64,000 bases of DNA, taken from NCBI RefSeq assembly GCF_000832985.1, contig NZ_CP009920.1, positions 930,001 through 994,000 on the forward strand, read 5' to 3'. The number at the start of each line of letters is the position of its first letter. Positions within the stretch are counted from its first letter, which is position 1. A program made the translations under genes and the position numbers. Of the stretch, positions 35,082 through 44,915 are shown one piece after another. Below the pieces are notes generated by a model that was not told the origin of the DNA, searched no databases, and saw only the letters and a list, made by a program, of their open reading frames with translations. The DNA is from Priestia megaterium NBRC 15308 = ATCC 14581. Lineage in GTDB: Bacteria > Bacillota > Bacilli > Bacillales > Bacillaceae_H.

Positions 35082-37208
35082 TTATTTTGTTTCTTTTGCT
35101 TTTTCTTCTTTTTCTTTTTGTTCTTTTAAAATTGCTTTACGAGATAAGTTAACGCGGCCTTGTTTATCAATTTCCATAACCTTAACTAGAATCTCGTCGC
35201 CAATTGATACAACGTCTTCCACTTTTCCAATACGCTCTTCTGCAAGCTCTGAAATGTGAACAAGCCCATCTTTTCCGCTGAAGATTTCTACGAATGCACC
35301 GAATTTTTCAATTCGTTTTACTTTTCCTAAGTACATTTGGCCGACTTCAACTTCGCGTACAAGATCTTCAATAATTTTCTTCGCTTTTTCATTCATTGGC
35401 TGATCAATAGAAGAAATGAAGATTGTACCATCTTGTTCGATATCAATTTTAACGCCTGTTTCTTCGATGATTTTATTGATTTGCTTACCGCTTGGTCCAA
35501 TAACATCACGAATTTTATCAGGGTTAATAGCCATGGTAAGGATCTTAGGCGCATATTGAGAAAGCTCTTGACGAGGCGTAGCAATCGTTGACATCATATG
35601 ATTTAAGATCTGCATACGGCCCTTTTTTGCTTGTTGAAGGGCTTCGTCTAAAATTTCACGAGATAACCCGTCAATTTTAATATCCATTTGAAGCGCAGTT
35701 ACGCCATTTTCCGTACCTGCTACTTTAAAGTCCATATCTCCTAGATGATCTTCCATTCCTTGAATGTCCGTTAGAATCGAGTAGTGTTCACCTGATTTGA
35801 TCAGACCCATGGCAATCCCTGCTACAGGTGCTTTAATTGGAACCCCAGCATCCATCATTGCAAGCGTACTTGCACAAATACTCGCTTGTGAAGTAGAACC
35901 GTTTGACTCTAATACTTCAGATACAAGACGAATTGTATAAGGGAAATCTTTTTCATTTGGAATAACAGGCTCAAGTGCACGTTCACCTAGCGCACCATGT
36001 CCAATTTCACGACGACCCGGTCCGCGCATTGGTCTAGTTTCACCAACACTAAATGAAGGGAAGTTATAGTGATGCATGAAGCGTTTAGATTCTTCTACAC
36101 TTAAACCATCTAAAATTTGCACATCGCCAAGTGCACCTAATGTACAGATGCTAAGCGCTTGAGTTTGTCCACGCGTAAATAATCCAGATCCGTGTGTACG
36201 AGGAAGCAAGTTTGTTTCAGAAGAAAGTGGACGAATTTCGTCAATACTACGGCCATCAGGACGCACTTTTTCTTCTGTGATCAAGCGACGCACTTCACTT
36301 TTAACAAGCTTCGATAAAATTTCATTCACTTGATTTAGTACTTCTTCTTCTACATCTTGCTCTTCAAATTTTGCAGCTACTGCGCTTTTCACTTCTTTAA
36401 TCGCATTTTCGCGCGCATGCTTTTCTTGAACTTGAACGGCACGGTTCATGTCACCTTCTGCAATTTCGCGAACTTGACGCTCAAGGTCAGCATCCACAGT
36501 ATAAAGCGCAACTTCTACTTTTTCTTTGCCTACTGCTGCTACAATTTCTTCTTGGAACGCAATTAATTTTTTAATTTGCTCGTGTCCAAACATAATTGCT
36601 TCCAGCATTACTTCTTCCGGTACTTCATCAGCGCCTGCTTCAACCATGTTGATCGCATCTTTTGTACCAGCAACCGTCAGATGAATATCGCTTTTTTCAA
36701 GCTCATCTACCGTTGGGTTTACAACAAATTCATTGTCTACACGGCCTACGATTACGCCTGCAATAGGACCTTCAAATGGAATATCAGATACTGATAATGC
36801 TAATGAAGAACCGAACATTGCCGCGATTTCTGAAGAACAGTTTTGATCTACGCTCATTACAACGCTGACAACTTGAACTTCGTTTCGGAAACCATCTGCG
36901 AATAAAGGACGAATCGGACGGTCGATTAAACGGCTAGCCAAGATTGCTTTTTCACTTGGTCTGCCTTCACGCTTAATGAATCCACCTGGGATTTTACCGA
37001 CTGCATATAAACGCTCTTCATAGTTTACTGTTAACGGGAAGAAATCTACATTTTTAGGCTCTTTTGAAGCCGTTGCTGTACTTAATACAACTGTGTCTCC
37101 ATAGCGGATTAATGCTGCGCCATTTGCTTGTTTTGCCAACTGGCCAACTTCAACTTCTAGCTTTCGTCCAGCTAGATCTACGGAGAACACTCGTTTTTCT
37201 TGTTCCAT
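35082..37208 (-). CDS. pnp: Polyribonucleotide nucleotidyltransferase (PNPase)
   Basis: 708 aa. Phosphorolytic 3'-5' exoribonuclease, the main 3' exonuclease in Bacillus. Seen: two RNase PH core repeats ([12 protein letters not shown] in the first; [16 protein letters not shown] and [14 protein letters not shown] in the second), a KH domain with [10 protein letters not shown], and an S1 domain ([14 protein letters not shown]) ending in a Lys/Glu-rich tail. GAGAGGGG precedes the ATG at a somewhat long spacing. It is flanked by rpsO and ylxY, as in B. subtilis. A TATAAT (37267-37272) about 60 bases upstream may be its own promoter. Confidence 0.98.
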   Translation of the reverse strand: MEQEKRVFSVDLAGRKLEVEVGQLAKQANGAALIRYGDTVVLSTATASKEPKNVDFFPLTVNYEERLYAVGKIPGGFIKREGRPSEKAILASRLIDRPIRPLFADGFRNEVQVVSVVMSVDQNCSSEIAAMFGSSLALSVSDIPFEGPIAGVIVGRVDNEFVVNPTVDELEKSDIHLTVAGTKDAINMVEAGADEVPEEVMLEAIMFGHEQIKKLIAFQEEIVAAVGKEKVEVALYTVDADLERQVREIAEGDMNRAVQVQEKHARENAIKEVKSAVAAKFEEQDVEEEVLNQVNEILSKLVKSEVRRLITEEKVRPDGRSIDEIRPLSSETNLLPRTHGSGLFTRGQTQALSICTLGALGDVQILDGLSVEESKRFMHHYNFPSFSVGETRPMRGPGRREIGHGALGERALEPVIPNEKDFPYTIRLVSEVLESNGSTSQASICASTLAMMDAGVPIKAPVAGIAMGLIKSGEHYSILTDIQGMEDHLGDMDFKVAGTENGVTALQMDIKIDGLSREILDEALQQAKKGRMQILNHMMSTIATPRQELSQYAPKILTMAINPDKIRDVIGPSGKQINKIIEETGVKIDIEQDGTIFISSIDQPMNEKAKKIIEDLVREVEVGQMYLGKVKRIEKFGAFVEIFSGKDGLVHISELAEERIGKVEDVVSIGDEILVKVMEIDKQGRVNLSRKAILKEQKEKEEKAKETK

Positions 37209-37266
37209 ATCGACGAGTACCCCTCTCTACATATAAAATATGTATGTAATCAAATGTGATAGTTTT

Positions 37267-37272
37267 ATTATA
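37267..37272 (-). promoter_or_regulatory. Candidate -10 element for pnp
   Basis: Perfect TATAAT on the minus strand between the rpsO terminator and pnp; the matching -35 (CTATTG at 17 bases) is weak. Confidence 0.45.
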
Positions 37273-37343
37273 AACGAAATATCCAAAAACAATAGCTTTT
37301 TTCACATTATGTAGCATCTTTAATGTTTCTTAAATGTACATAC

Positions 37344-37370
37344 TAAAAAAGCGGGAATGCTCCCGCTTTC
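37344..37370 (-). terminator. Terminator after rpsO
   Basis: AAAGCGGGA / TCCCGCTTT stem with a short loop, T-run on the minus strand. Confidence 0.92.
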
Positions 37371-37376
37371 TTCTTA

Positions 37377-37646
37377 TTATCGACGTAAACCAAGTTTGTT
37401 GATTAACTCACGATAACGAGTAACGTCTTTGTTACGTAGGTAGTTAAGTAAGTTACGACGTCGACCTACCATTTTTAAAAGACCACGACGTGAATGGTGA
37501 TCCTTTTTATGAGTACGTAAGTGACCGTTTAGATTGTTAATTTGCTCTGTTAGGACAGCGATTTGAACTTCTGGAGAACCAGTGTCGTTCGCATGAGTTT
37601 TGTACTCACTAATGATTTCATTTTTACGCTCTTGTGTGATAGCCAT
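37377..37646 (-). CDS. rpsO: 30S ribosomal protein S15
   Basis: 89 aa, standard length. Binds 16S rRNA in the platform of the small subunit. Seen: [15 protein letters not shown], the [13 protein letters not shown] segment, [18 protein letters not shown], and the LGLR end. The ATG follows AAGGAGGTGA perfectly; three upstream codons are rejected. Its own promoter and terminator flank it. The leader of about 85 bases could fold for S15 autoregulation, as known for other bacilli, but I could not confirm a structure. Confidence 0.98.
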   Translation of the reverse strand: MAITQERKNEIISEYKTHANDTGSPEVQIAVLTEQINNLNGHLRTHKKDHHSRRGLLKMVGRRRNLLNYLRNKDVTRYRELINKLGLRR

Positions 37647-37738
37647 CCTATTCACCTCCTTATTATTAAACCCCAGTTACCGAGCAAAACGTTGGTGAAT
37701 CGTAATGCCAAGCAATGGTTGTTTTACATACAAGTGTT

Positions 37739-37767
37739 ATGTTACTACTTATTAGAACAAAAAGCAA
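37739..37767 (-). promoter_or_regulatory. Candidate promoter of rpsO
   Basis: Minus strand TTGCTT (37762-37767), 17-base spacer, TAACAT (37739-37744), directly after ribF. Confidence 0.5.
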
Positions 37768-37795
37768 GTCGTAGCAACTATTTATATATTTTTTT

Positions 37796-38752
37796 TTATT
37801 TCTTATGCTTTTGAATTCCTTCAAAATAAGCAAGGGCTTCTTCCTTGTCCTTTGAGATCTGACCGACAAGCTCTTCGATGCCGCTGAACTTTTTTTCTGA
37901 ACGAATCATTCGGTGCCATTTCACTGTTACGTGCTGATCGTAGATTTGCTCGTCAAATGATAATAAGTGGACTTCGATTGTTGGCTTTTCTAAATTATCG
38001 TGAAAAGTCGGCTTATAGCCCACGTTGCATACTCCTGCATACCACTTGCCATGGAGCTGAAGCTCAACAGCGTACACGCCGATGCGCGGAAGTAAATACT
38101 CATCGTCTAAAGCGATGTTAGCAGTCGGAAAACCTATTTGCCTGCCTCGCTTTTCTCCATGAGTCACTGTACCTGACACTTCATAATAGCGCCCAAGCAG
38201 CTCTTTTACTCGATGCATGTCTCCATTTGCTAAATTTTCGCGAACGAGCGTTGAACTAATTTTTTCTTCCCCATTTGTTAACTTATCAATTGTTGTTTGA
38301 GTGAATTTTGATCGAGAATGAAATGGTAGTATTTCCATTGTTCCTTTACCTAACTTTCCATACGTATAGTCAAATCCAGCTACCACATGCTGCACATTCA
38401 GGCCAATAATATACTGATCAACAAACTCTTGAGGCAATAGTGCTGCAAACTGTTTATCAAAATGAACGATATATAAAAAGTCAATTCCCATTTCCTCAAT
38501 GAGTTTCTTTTTTTCTTGAAGTGGTGTGATCATATCAATGTGCTGCACGTTGCGCCCAAGCACCACAGAAGGGTGAGGAGTAAACGTCATCACAGCACTA
38601 GCTATGCCTTTTTCATCGGCTAACTGTTTTGCTGAATTTATCACTTGCTGATGCCCTAAATGCACACCATCAAAATAACCAAGTGCTAACACTGATTGTT
38701 GAACAGCTTCTCGTTGAAAGTGGTGTGGATGTCGAATTTCAATCGTTTCCAA
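37796..38752 (-). CDS. ribF: Bifunctional riboflavin kinase/FAD synthetase
   Basis: 318 aa (ribC in B. subtilis). Converts riboflavin to FMN and FAD. Seen: an N-terminal nucleotidyltransferase domain with LGYFDGVHLGHQQVI at about residues 23-37, the SSTLVRENL segment, and a C-terminal riboflavin kinase domain with GRQIGFPTANI. I chose the TTG at 38750-38752 (protein METIEIRHPHH), eight bases after AGGTGA; a GTG four codons earlier lies inside that ribosome site. It follows truB after 28 bases in the same operon. Confidence 0.95.
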   Translation of the reverse strand: METIEIRHPHHFQREAVQQSVLALGYFDGVHLGHQQVINSAKQLADEKGIASAVMTFTPHPSVVLGRNVQHIDMITPLQEKKKLIEEMGIDFLYIVHFDKQFAALLPQEFVDQYIIGLNVQHVVAGFDYTYGKLGKGTMEILPFHSRSKFTQTTIDKLTNGEEKISSTLVRENLANGDMHRVKELLGRYYEVSGTVTHGEKRGRQIGFPTANIALDDEYLLPRIGVYAVELQLHGKWYAGVCNVGYKPTFHDNLEKPTIEVHLLSFDEQIYDQHVTVKWHRMIRSEKKFSGIEELVGQISKDKEEALAYFEGIQKHKK

Positions 38753-38780
38753 AACACAGTTCACCTTTTCCCTAACCGGT

Positions 38781-39698
38781 CTAGTCGATTGCCAACACTT
38801 TAACCGGCTTCATTAAATGTTTTTTCGTTGGGTGCTGAGCATAAATTGCTAAGCACTTGCCTGCAGAATTTATCATTAAAAAGAATGGTTCCTTTTTTAA
38901 CTCTTCATCTTCTGTGCACGGCAATACCGCGCCATTTTTCACTTTCTCTGCTAATGTATCACTAATTTGAAGTTTCGGCAAATGATTAAGAGCTTCTTCG
39001 ATCGAATGCAGTTTCTCATTGATCGTTTCTTCTTCTACCGCCCGTTCAATATCTTCAAATGTCACACAATCTTCCAGTGAAAACTGCCCTGAACCCGTTC
39101 GCTGCAAATAAGACATATGAGACGGATAGCCAAGTGCTTCTCCAATCATCACAGCAAGCGTTCGCACATATGTACCTTTGCTGCACGTTACGCGGAATTT
39201 GAAGGAAATTTGTTCTCCCTCAAATGCAGCGCGATCGTCTAGCAGTTCAAAGTTATAGATATGAATGGTTCTAACAGGGCGCTCTACTTCGATTCCTTGC
39301 CTTGCATATTCATATAGCTTTTTACCTTTGACTTTTACCGCGGAGTACATTGGAGGCACTTGCTGAAGTTCTCCTGTCATCGAAGACAGCACTTCTTCGA
39401 TTTGAGCACGTGAAAAAGAATCCACTACTTTCTTTTCTTCTACAACCTCTCCGGAAGAATCTTCTGTTGTTGTAGAAAATCCGAGTGTAACTTCTCCTTC
39501 ATAGGTTTTAGTAGCTCCTGTTAGATACTCTACAATTTTGGTAGCTCTACCGATACAAATAGGCAATACCCCTGTAACGTCTGGGTCTAATGTGCCTGTA
39601 TGCCCTACTTTTTTAGTGCGAAGCAGCTTTCGGACTTTAAACACACAGTCGTGCGAAGTCAGGCCAGCTGGTTTATGTAAAATTAAAACACCGTCCAC
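38781..39698 (-). CDS. truB: tRNA pseudouridine(55) synthase
   Basis: 305 aa. Makes pseudouridine 55 in the T-loop of tRNA. Seen: HKPAGLTSHD, the catalytic aspartate D38 in GHTGTLDPDVTG, the VPPMYSAVKVKGKKLYEYAR segment and a C-terminal PUA-like domain. It starts with GTG (39696-39698); the reading frame is closed by a stop just upstream, so no earlier start is possible. AAGGAG lies about 11 bases away. It sits between rbfA, which has a terminator, and ribF. Confidence 0.97.
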   Translation of the reverse strand: MDGVLILHKPAGLTSHDCVFKVRKLLRTKKVGHTGTLDPDVTGVLPICIGRATKIVEYLTGATKTYEGEVTLGFSTTTEDSSGEVVEEKKVVDSFSRAQIEEVLSSMTGELQQVPPMYSAVKVKGKKLYEYARQGIEVERPVRTIHIYNFELLDDRAAFEGEQISFKFRVTCSKGTYVRTLAVMIGEALGYPSHMSYLQRTGSGQFSLEDCVTFEDIERAVEEETINEKLHSIEEALNHLPKLQISDTLAEKVKNGAVLPCTEDEELKKEPFFLMINSAGKCLAIYAQHPTKKHLMKPVKVLAID

Positions 39699-39722
39699 TC
39701 ATTCTTCATCTCCTTTTCATTT

Positions 39723-39771
39723 AAAAAAGGGTGTCTCAGAAGCAAAAACCACTTTTGAGACACCCTTTTTT
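39723..39771 (-). terminator. Terminator after rbfA
   Basis: AAAAAAGGGTGTCTCA / TGAGACACCCTTTTTT, a 16-bp stem with T-runs on both sides. Confidence 0.93.
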
Positions 39772-39790
39772 GTTTCTACATTCACTGATC

Positions 39791-40156
39791 TTATTCGTTC
39801 TCTTGATGGTCATCGCTTTCTTTTTTAATTTCATGAAGCAATGATTCAATTCGATTACCATAATCAATTGATTCATCAAACTCAAACGTAATTTCAGGTG
39901 TTTTACGTAAGCGAATGCGCTGACCGATTTCTGAGCGGATAAATCCTTTTGCTTTCGCAAGGCCTTTTAACGTATTCTCACGCTGTTCAGCATCTCCTAA
40001 AACAGAGATATACACTTTCGCTTGCTGTAAATCGCCTGATACTTGAACATCTGTTACAGTCACAAAACCGATGCGCGGATCCTTGATTTTACGATTTAAA
40101 ATCTCGCCCATCTCTTTTTTCATTTGTTCTCCGACTCTAGTTGCTCTTATGTTCAT
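39791..40156 (-). CDS. rbfA: 30S ribosome-binding factor A
   Basis: 121 aa. KH-like protein that helps mature the 16S rRNA 5' end and is needed at low temperature. Seen: [17 protein letters not shown] and [19 protein letters not shown], then an acidic, charged C-terminal tail. The ATG at 40154-40156 follows AAGGGGTGA; eight upstream codons in frame are rejected. It sits 14 bases after ylxP and belongs to the nusA-infB operon. Confidence 0.97.
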   Translation of the reverse strand: MNIRATRVGEQMKKEMGEILNRKIKDPRIGFVTVTDVQVSGDLQQAKVYISVLGDAEQRENTLKGLAKAKGFIRSEIGQRIRLRKTPEITFEFDESIDYGNRIESLLHEIKKESDDHQENE

Positions 40157-40170
40157 CTGTGTCACCCCTT

Positions 40171-40449
40171 TTATAACCAATCAAAAGTTGTAATGGTACG
40201 TTCAATCTCTGGAAAAGAATCAATCAAGCTTAGCGCTTTTTGCAGTTCTTGTTCCGTTGTGACACGGCTAGATGAGACTGCGACAATGCTAATTTTTGTT
40301 CGTTGCCACACATCTTGAAAATCAGTTTCTGAAACTGATACGTTAAACCGCTGCTTCAAGCGCATCAAGATGCGCTGAAGCACGGCACGTTTTTCTTTAA
40401 GAGAAGCAGCATTGTAAATTAAGCATTCACACTCCACTAGTCCAATCAT
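40171..40449 (-). CDS. ylxP: YlxP, DUF503 protein
   Basis: 92 aa, ferredoxin-like fold family of unknown function always found between infB and rbfA in bacilli. Seen: the conserved [13 protein letters not shown] segment and [15 protein letters not shown]. Overlaps the end of infB by four bases, so it is translationally coupled. A role in ribosome assembly is suggested only by position. Confidence 0.93.
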   Translation of the reverse strand: MIGLVECECLIYNAASLKEKRAVLQRILMRLKQRFNVSVSETDFQDVWQRTKISIVAVSSSRVTTEQELQKALSLIDSFPEIERTITTFDWL

Positions 40450-42317
40450 TTAGGATCAATTTGCTCCATTACATATGCTTCAATAATATCTCCTTCTTTA
40501 ATATCATTGAAGTTTTTAATTGTAATACCACACTCATATCCTTGAGCGACTTCTTTTGCATCGTCTTTAAAGCGTTTTAGCACATCTACTTCACCTTCAA
40601 AGATAACAATTCCGTCACGGATTAAACGAATTCCACTGTTACGTGTAATTTTACCGTCCGTTACGTAACTTCCTGCGATTGTACCAACTTTTGATACTTT
40701 GAATGTTTGACGTACTTCCACTTGACCGATGATTTTTTCAGCAAACTCAGGATCAAGCATTCCTTTCATCGCAGATTCAATTTCTTCAATTACTTTATAA
40801 ATAATGCGGTGAAGACGAATATCTACGTTTTCTACGTCAGCTGTACGTTTTGCTCCAGCATCCGGACGCACGTTAAAGCCGATAACGATTGCGTTAGAAG
40901 CAGTTGCAAGAATGATATCAGATTCTGTAATCGCACCTACACCCGTATGGATAATACGAACATTTACACCCTCTACATCAATCTTTTGAAGAGCAGCAGC
41001 CAATGCTTCTACAGAACCTTGTACGTCTGCTTTTACGATAAGGTTTAAGTCTTTCATTTCACCTTGTTTAATTTTTTCAAATAAATCATCTAAGCTTACG
41101 CGAGATTTTTCACCGCGCTGTTGTTCAAGCTGCTTTTGAGCACGAGCTTCTCCGATTTGACGAGCTGTTTTCTCATCTTCAAACACTAAGAAACGATCTC
41201 CAGCTAACGGAACTTCGTTTAAGCCAGTAATCTCAACCGGAGTAGATGGTCCTACTTCCTTCACACGGCGGCCAATATCATTTACCATTGCGCGAACGCG
41301 GCCAAACGTATTTCCGACTACGATTGGATCACCTACGCGTAGTGTACCAGTTTGAACAAGAAGCGTTGCTACAGACCCACGGCCTTTATCTAGCTGTGCT
41401 TCTACAACTGTACCTGCTGCACGACGGTTAGGATTTGCTTTTAACTCTTCTACTTCACTTACAAGTAAAATCATTTCAAGCAATTGATCGATCCCTTCAC
41501 CTGAAATGGCTGAAAGCTTACAGAAGATTGTTTCTCCGCCCCACTCTTCAGCTACAAGGCCGTGCTCCATTAGTTCTTGCATCACGCGATCTGGATTTGC
41601 TGCTTCTTTATCCATTTTGTTAACCGCAACAATAATTGGCACTTCTGCCGCTTTTGCATGGTTAATCGCTTCAATTGTTTGAGGCATTACACCATCGTCT
41701 GCTGCAACAACAAGGATTGTAATATCCGTTACTTGCGCACCGCGAGCACGCATCGTTGTAAATGCAGCATGCCCTGGTGTATCAAGGAATGTAATTTTCT
41801 TTTCATCAACCACAACTTGATAAGCACCGATATGCTGCGTGATACCGCCTGCTTCTGCAGCCGTTACTTTTGTGTTACGGATAGAGTCAAGAAGCGTCGT
41901 TTTACCGTGGTCAACGTGACCCATGATTGTAACAACTGGAGGACGCACTTGAAGATCTTTTTCGTCATCAATGATTTCTAATGATTCAAAAGCAGTGTCA
42001 TCTACTACTACTTCTTCTTCAACTTCTACACCGTATTCTCCGGCAATTAGTTCGATAGAATCTTTATCTAACTCTTGGTTAATTGTTGCCATTACACCAA
42101 GCATAAATAATTTTTTAATAATTTCAGAAGGCTCTTTGCCTAATTCTTTTGCTAACTCAGAAACCGTTAAGCTTCCGACAAACGTTACTTTTTCCGGTAA
42201 CTCTTTTGCAGCTGCTGGAGCTGGTCTACCTTTTGGTGCCTGTGACTTTTGTGCCTGTGGCTTTTTGTTACCTTTATTGTTTCCTTTGTTAGCTGTTGAT
42301 TTTGTATTTTTATTCAA
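40446..42317 (-). CDS. infB: Translation initiation factor IF-2, short N terminus
   Basis: 623 aa. GTPase that brings initiator tRNA to the 30S subunit. Seen: a lysine/asparagine-rich leader, one IF2-N module at about residues 45-95 ([18 protein letters not shown]), the GTPase with GHVDHGKT at about 133-140, DTPGHAAF and NKMD, then the domain II-IV region ending near VMEQIDP. The protein lacks the MRVYEYAK module that opens the 716-aa B. subtilis IF-2; rplGA ends just upstream, leaving no room for it. I chose the TTG at 42315-42317 behind GGGGGTGA; an ATG five codons earlier has no ribosome site. Confidence 0.93.
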   Translation of the reverse strand: MNKNTKSTANKGNNKGNKKPQAQKSQAPKGRPAPAAAKELPEKVTFVGSLTVSELAKELGKEPSEIIKKLFMLGVMATINQELDKDSIELIAGEYGVEVEEEVVVDDTAFESLEIIDDEKDLQVRPPVVTIMGHVDHGKTTLLDSIRNTKVTAAEAGGITQHIGAYQVVVDEKKITFLDTPGHAAFTTMRARGAQVTDITILVVAADDGVMPQTIEAINHAKAAEVPIIVAVNKMDKEAANPDRVMQELMEHGLVAEEWGGETIFCKLSAISGEGIDQLLEMILLVSEVEELKANPNRRAAGTVVEAQLDKGRGSVATLLVQTGTLRVGDPIVVGNTFGRVRAMVNDIGRRVKEVGPSTPVEITGLNEVPLAGDRFLVFEDEKTARQIGEARAQKQLEQQRGEKSRVSLDDLFEKIKQGEMKDLNLIVKADVQGSVEALAAALQKIDVEGVNVRIIHTGVGAITESDIILATASNAIVIGFNVRPDAGAKRTADVENVDIRLHRIIYKVIEEIESAMKGMLDPEFAEKIIGQVEVRQTFKVSKVGTIAGSYVTDGKITRNSGIRLIRDGIVIFEGEVDVLKRFKDDAKEVAQGYECGITIKNFNDIKEGDIIEAYVMEQIDPK

Positions 42318-42336
42318 TACTTTCACCCCCATAAAA

Positions 42337-42636
42337 TTAACCGAGCATCGTTGCTAGCTTTTTAGCAAATCCCTCGTCCATAACGGCTACCACAACTCGA
42401 GCATCTTTACCAATCGCTTGACCTAGCGTGTAGCGATCGGGAACGATTTTAACCGAAACGTTATAGTAAGAACATTTATCCGTTACTTTTTTCTTTGTGT
42501 TTTCAGACGCATCGCTTGCTAAAAGTACTAACTTTGCTTTTTGTTTCCGAACTTCTCTAACCACAAGTTCTTCTCCAGAAATCAATTTGCGTGCACGGTT
42601 TGCAAGCCCTAAAAAGGAGATCCATTGTTCATTCAT
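42337..42636 (-). CDS. rplGA: L7Ae-family K-turn-binding protein (YlxQ)
   Basis: 99 aa. K-turn RNA binder of the L7Ae/L30e/S12e/Gadd45 family. Seen: the family's [16 protein letters not shown] start and [15 protein letters not shown] segment. The ATG shares one base with the stop of rnpM (TAATG), indicating coupled translation. In B. subtilis YlxQ binds K-turn RNA, but its cellular role is not settled. Confidence 0.93.
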   Translation of the reverse strand: MNEQWISFLGLANRARKLISGEELVVREVRKQKAKLVLLASDASENTKKKVTDKCSYYNVSVKIVPDRYTLGQAIGKDARVVVAVMDEGFAKKLATMLG

Positions 42637-42917
42637 TAGCGTGACTGTTTCTCCTTTTCTACAAGCGCTAGCAACTCTTCATAAACCGCTTCATCTATTG
42701 ACGCGCCTAAATGTGTCGAAAGCACATTTTTCTTTTTTGCCAATAAAATTGCTTCTTTATCCTTGCTTACATAAGCTCCGCGCCCGGACTTTTTACCCGT
42801 TACATCAACTGAAACGTCGCCTTCTTTTGAGCGCACAACGCGTACTAGCTCTTTTTTAGGCTTCATTTCTCCAGTGGCCACACATTTTCGCATCGGGACT
42901 TTTTTACGATTGTTCAC
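42636..42917 (-). CDS. rnpM: RNase P modulator RnpM (YlxR)
   Basis: 93 aa basic protein of the YlxR/DUF448 family. Seen: [20 protein letters not shown] and the GRGAYV motif that define the family. B. subtilis YlxR has been reported to bind the RNase P RNA and to affect gene expression. It starts with GTG (42915-42917) behind GAGGTGA, 13 bases after nusA, and overlaps rplGA. Confidence 0.93.
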   Translation of the reverse strand: MNNRKKVPMRKCVATGEMKPKKELVRVVRSKEGDVSVDVTGKKSGRGAYVSKDKEAILLAKKKNVLSTHLGASIDEAVYEELLALVEKEKQSR

Positions 42918-42930
42918 CTTGGCTCACCTC

Positions 42931-44043
42931 TTATTCCATATCTTCATCTGAATCAAATGCATGTTGACTTACTAGCATATCATCGCTGTTTTTTACAACC
43001 ATACCTTCTTGTTCAGCTTCTGATTGACTTTTAATATCAATTTTCCAGCCTGTCAGCTTAGCAGCTAGACGTGCATTTTGTCCACGTTTACCAATTGCAA
43101 GTGACAGCTGATAGTCAGGAACGATAACAGTTGTTGCTTTTTCATTTTCATCTACAATCACATCTACTACCTTAGATGGACTTAAAGCGTTGGCAACAAA
43201 TTCAACTGGATCATTTGACCAGCGAACAATGTCAATTTTTTCACCTTTTAGTTCATTTACAACAGCCTGTACGCGCTGACCTTTTGGCCCAACACAAGAA
43301 CCGACCGGATCTACTTCAGCATACTCAGAATGAACAGAGATTTTTGAACGGTCTCCAGCTTCGCGAGCTACTGATTTTAATTCAACTGTACCGTCATAGA
43401 TTTCCGGTACTTCTTTTTCAAAAAGACGTTTTAAAAGACCTGGGTGCGTACGTGAAACATAGATTTGCGGGCCTTTTGTTGTTTTTTCTACTTTCGTAAT
43501 ATACACTTTAATACGATCATGAGGTTTATACTGCTCATTTGGCATTTGCTCGCTTTGAGGAAGCAATGCTTCAATTTTGCCAAGGCTCACATAGATGAAG
43601 CGAGAATCTTGACGCTGAACAATACCTGTCATAATATCTTCTTCGCGATCGCTGAACTCTGAATAGATAACGCCTCGTTCCGCCTCACGAACACGCTGTG
43701 TAACAACTTGTTTTGCTGTTTGAGCCGCGATGCGTCCAAAGTCTTTTGGCGTTACTTCGATTTCAACCACATCGTCTAGTTGGAAGTTAGGGTTGATTGT
43801 TTGTGCTTCTTCAACCGAAATTTCCAGGCGTGGATCATATACTTCATCAACCACATCTTTGCGAGCAAACACGCGCATTGAACCTCTTTCTAAATTTAAA
43901 TCAACGCGTACGTTTTGCGCTTGGTTAAAGTTGCGTTTGTAAGCAGAAATTAGCGCTGCTTCAATTGCTTCAATAATTACATCTTTGCTAATGCCTTTCT
44001 CTTTTTCAAGAATGACTAAGGCATCAAATAACTCACTGCTCAT
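42931..44043 (-). CDS. nusA: Transcription termination/antitermination factor NusA
   Basis: 370 aa. Binds RNA polymerase and controls pausing and termination. Seen: an N-terminal polymerase-binding domain (ELFDALVILEKEKGIS), an S1 domain around residues 135-200 and two KH domains (SCVGPKGQRVQAV; LAIGKRGQNARLAAKLTGW), ending in an acidic tail. It lacks the C-terminal repeats of E. coli NusA, which is normal for Bacillus. GGGGGAT precedes the ATG. It follows rimP by about 37 bases. Confidence 0.98.
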   Translation of the reverse strand: MSSELFDALVILEKEKGISKDVIIEAIEAALISAYKRNFNQAQNVRVDLNLERGSMRVFARKDVVDEVYDPRLEISVEEAQTINPNFQLDDVVEIEVTPKDFGRIAAQTAKQVVTQRVREAERGVIYSEFSDREEDIMTGIVQRQDSRFIYVSLGKIEALLPQSEQMPNEQYKPHDRIKVYITKVEKTTKGPQIYVSRTHPGLLKRLFEKEVPEIYDGTVELKSVAREAGDRSKISVHSEYAEVDPVGSCVGPKGQRVQAVVNELKGEKIDIVRWSNDPVEFVANALSPSKVVDVIVDENEKATTVIVPDYQLSLAIGKRGQNARLAAKLTGWKIDIKSQSEAEQEGMVVKNSDDMLVSQHAFDSDEDME

Positions 44044-44080
44044 CGTTGGATAATCCCCCTTTAATATTGGCCCCTACACA

Positions 44081-44551
44081 TTAAAATACAATCGCTAATC
44101 GAGCAAAAGCGACTTTGTCATATGGTAAAACCACCGTTTTTGTGCGTGTTTTGATACGAATAGATAATGTGACAGTTTCTCCGTCAAATGATTGTAATTC
44201 GCCTTCAAATTCTTTTGCACCTTCAATTGGTTCATATGTTTTTATGTATACATGCTTACCAATTGCACGTTCAAAATCTTTATCTTTTTTTAATGGGCGT
44301 TCCGCACCAGGCGATGATACTTCTAAAAAATAGTTATGAGGGATTGGATCTACTGCATCCATTTTCTCACTCAATTTTTCACTTACTGCTCCGCAGTCTT
44401 CGATATCCACGCCGGTATCAGAATCGATAAACACACGTAAAAACCAATCTTTTCCTTCTTTTACGTATTCAATTTCAACAAGCTCTAAATTCATTTCCTC
44501 TAAGATAGGGGAAACCATTTCTTCCACTGTTTGTTTTACATTTTTACTCAT
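44081..44551 (-). CDS. rimP: Ribosome maturation factor RimP
   Basis: 156 aa (ylxS). Required for 30S maturation. Seen: the KH-like N-terminal domain ([31 protein letters not shown]), the [17 protein letters not shown] segment, [16 protein letters not shown], and a C-terminal Sm-like barrel. The ATG at 44549-44551 follows GGGAGGA; nine upstream codons in frame are rejected. It opens the nusA-infB operon; its promoter was not identified with confidence. Confidence 0.97.
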   Translation of the reverse strand: MSKNVKQTVEEMVSPILEEMNLELVEIEYVKEGKDWFLRVFIDSDTGVDIEDCGAVSEKLSEKMDAVDPIPHNYFLEVSSPGAERPLKKDKDFERAIGKHVYIKTYEPIEGAKEFEGELQSFDGETVTLSIRIKTRTKTVVLPYDKVAFARLAIVF

Positions 44552-44755
44552 TCTAATCCTCCCTTCGAGACATTGCATGGTATGTTTAGGTTACGCGTTT
44601 TTTATGTCTCTTATATCAAAAAAGAGTGGTTTATTTGCTATTTTTATTTTGCACTCTATAAGAGGTCTAACCTACTAGAGTGGAAATGTTGTCATTTGTG
44701 TTGCAGGATTTTAAACGTCACATAATAAATCAATCATGGTGATTGAAAATCTACA

Positions 44756-44788
44756 GAAAAAACGAATCATGCTAGAAGCCGATTCGTT
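44756..44788 (-). terminator. Second terminator downstream of polC
   Basis: AACGAATC (44761-44768) / GATTCGTT (44781-44788) with a six-T run on the minus strand, about 130 bases past the polC stop. Confidence 0.75.
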
Positions 44789-44828
44789 CTCCATACTACT
44801 TACTATGTCAGTAAGTTCATATCAATAA

Positions 44829-44855
44829 GAAAGAGCGGGTTTCCCCACTCTTTCT
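44829..44855 (-). terminator. First terminator-like hairpin after polC
   Basis: AGAAAGAGTGGGG / CCCGCTCTTTCT stem about 60 bases past the polC stop; the stem's 3' arm is T-rich but there is no separate T-run. Confidence 0.7.
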
Positions 44856-44915
44856 CGTCCGTATCCTTAGCATTTCCACAATTACTATATCATAACCGCT
44901 TATTTTATGCAAATG

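Larger units (their letters stand above)
44552..44915. other. Intergenic region between polC and rimP
   Basis: 364 bases without a gene. It holds three stem-loops in a row on the polC side (44756-44788, 44799-44815, 44829-44855), two of them terminator-like, and an A/T-rich segment before rimP that must contain its promoter. No open frame with a ribosome site was seen. Confidence 0.6.

Noticed and set aside
38753-38780. FMN riboswitch before ribF
   Set aside because: Only 28 bases separate truB and ribF, far too short for an RFN element.
41577-42357. Plus-strand open frames opposite infB
   Set aside because: Composition (Cys, His, Asn rich or Ser rich) and overlap with conserved GTPase codons show they are shadows.
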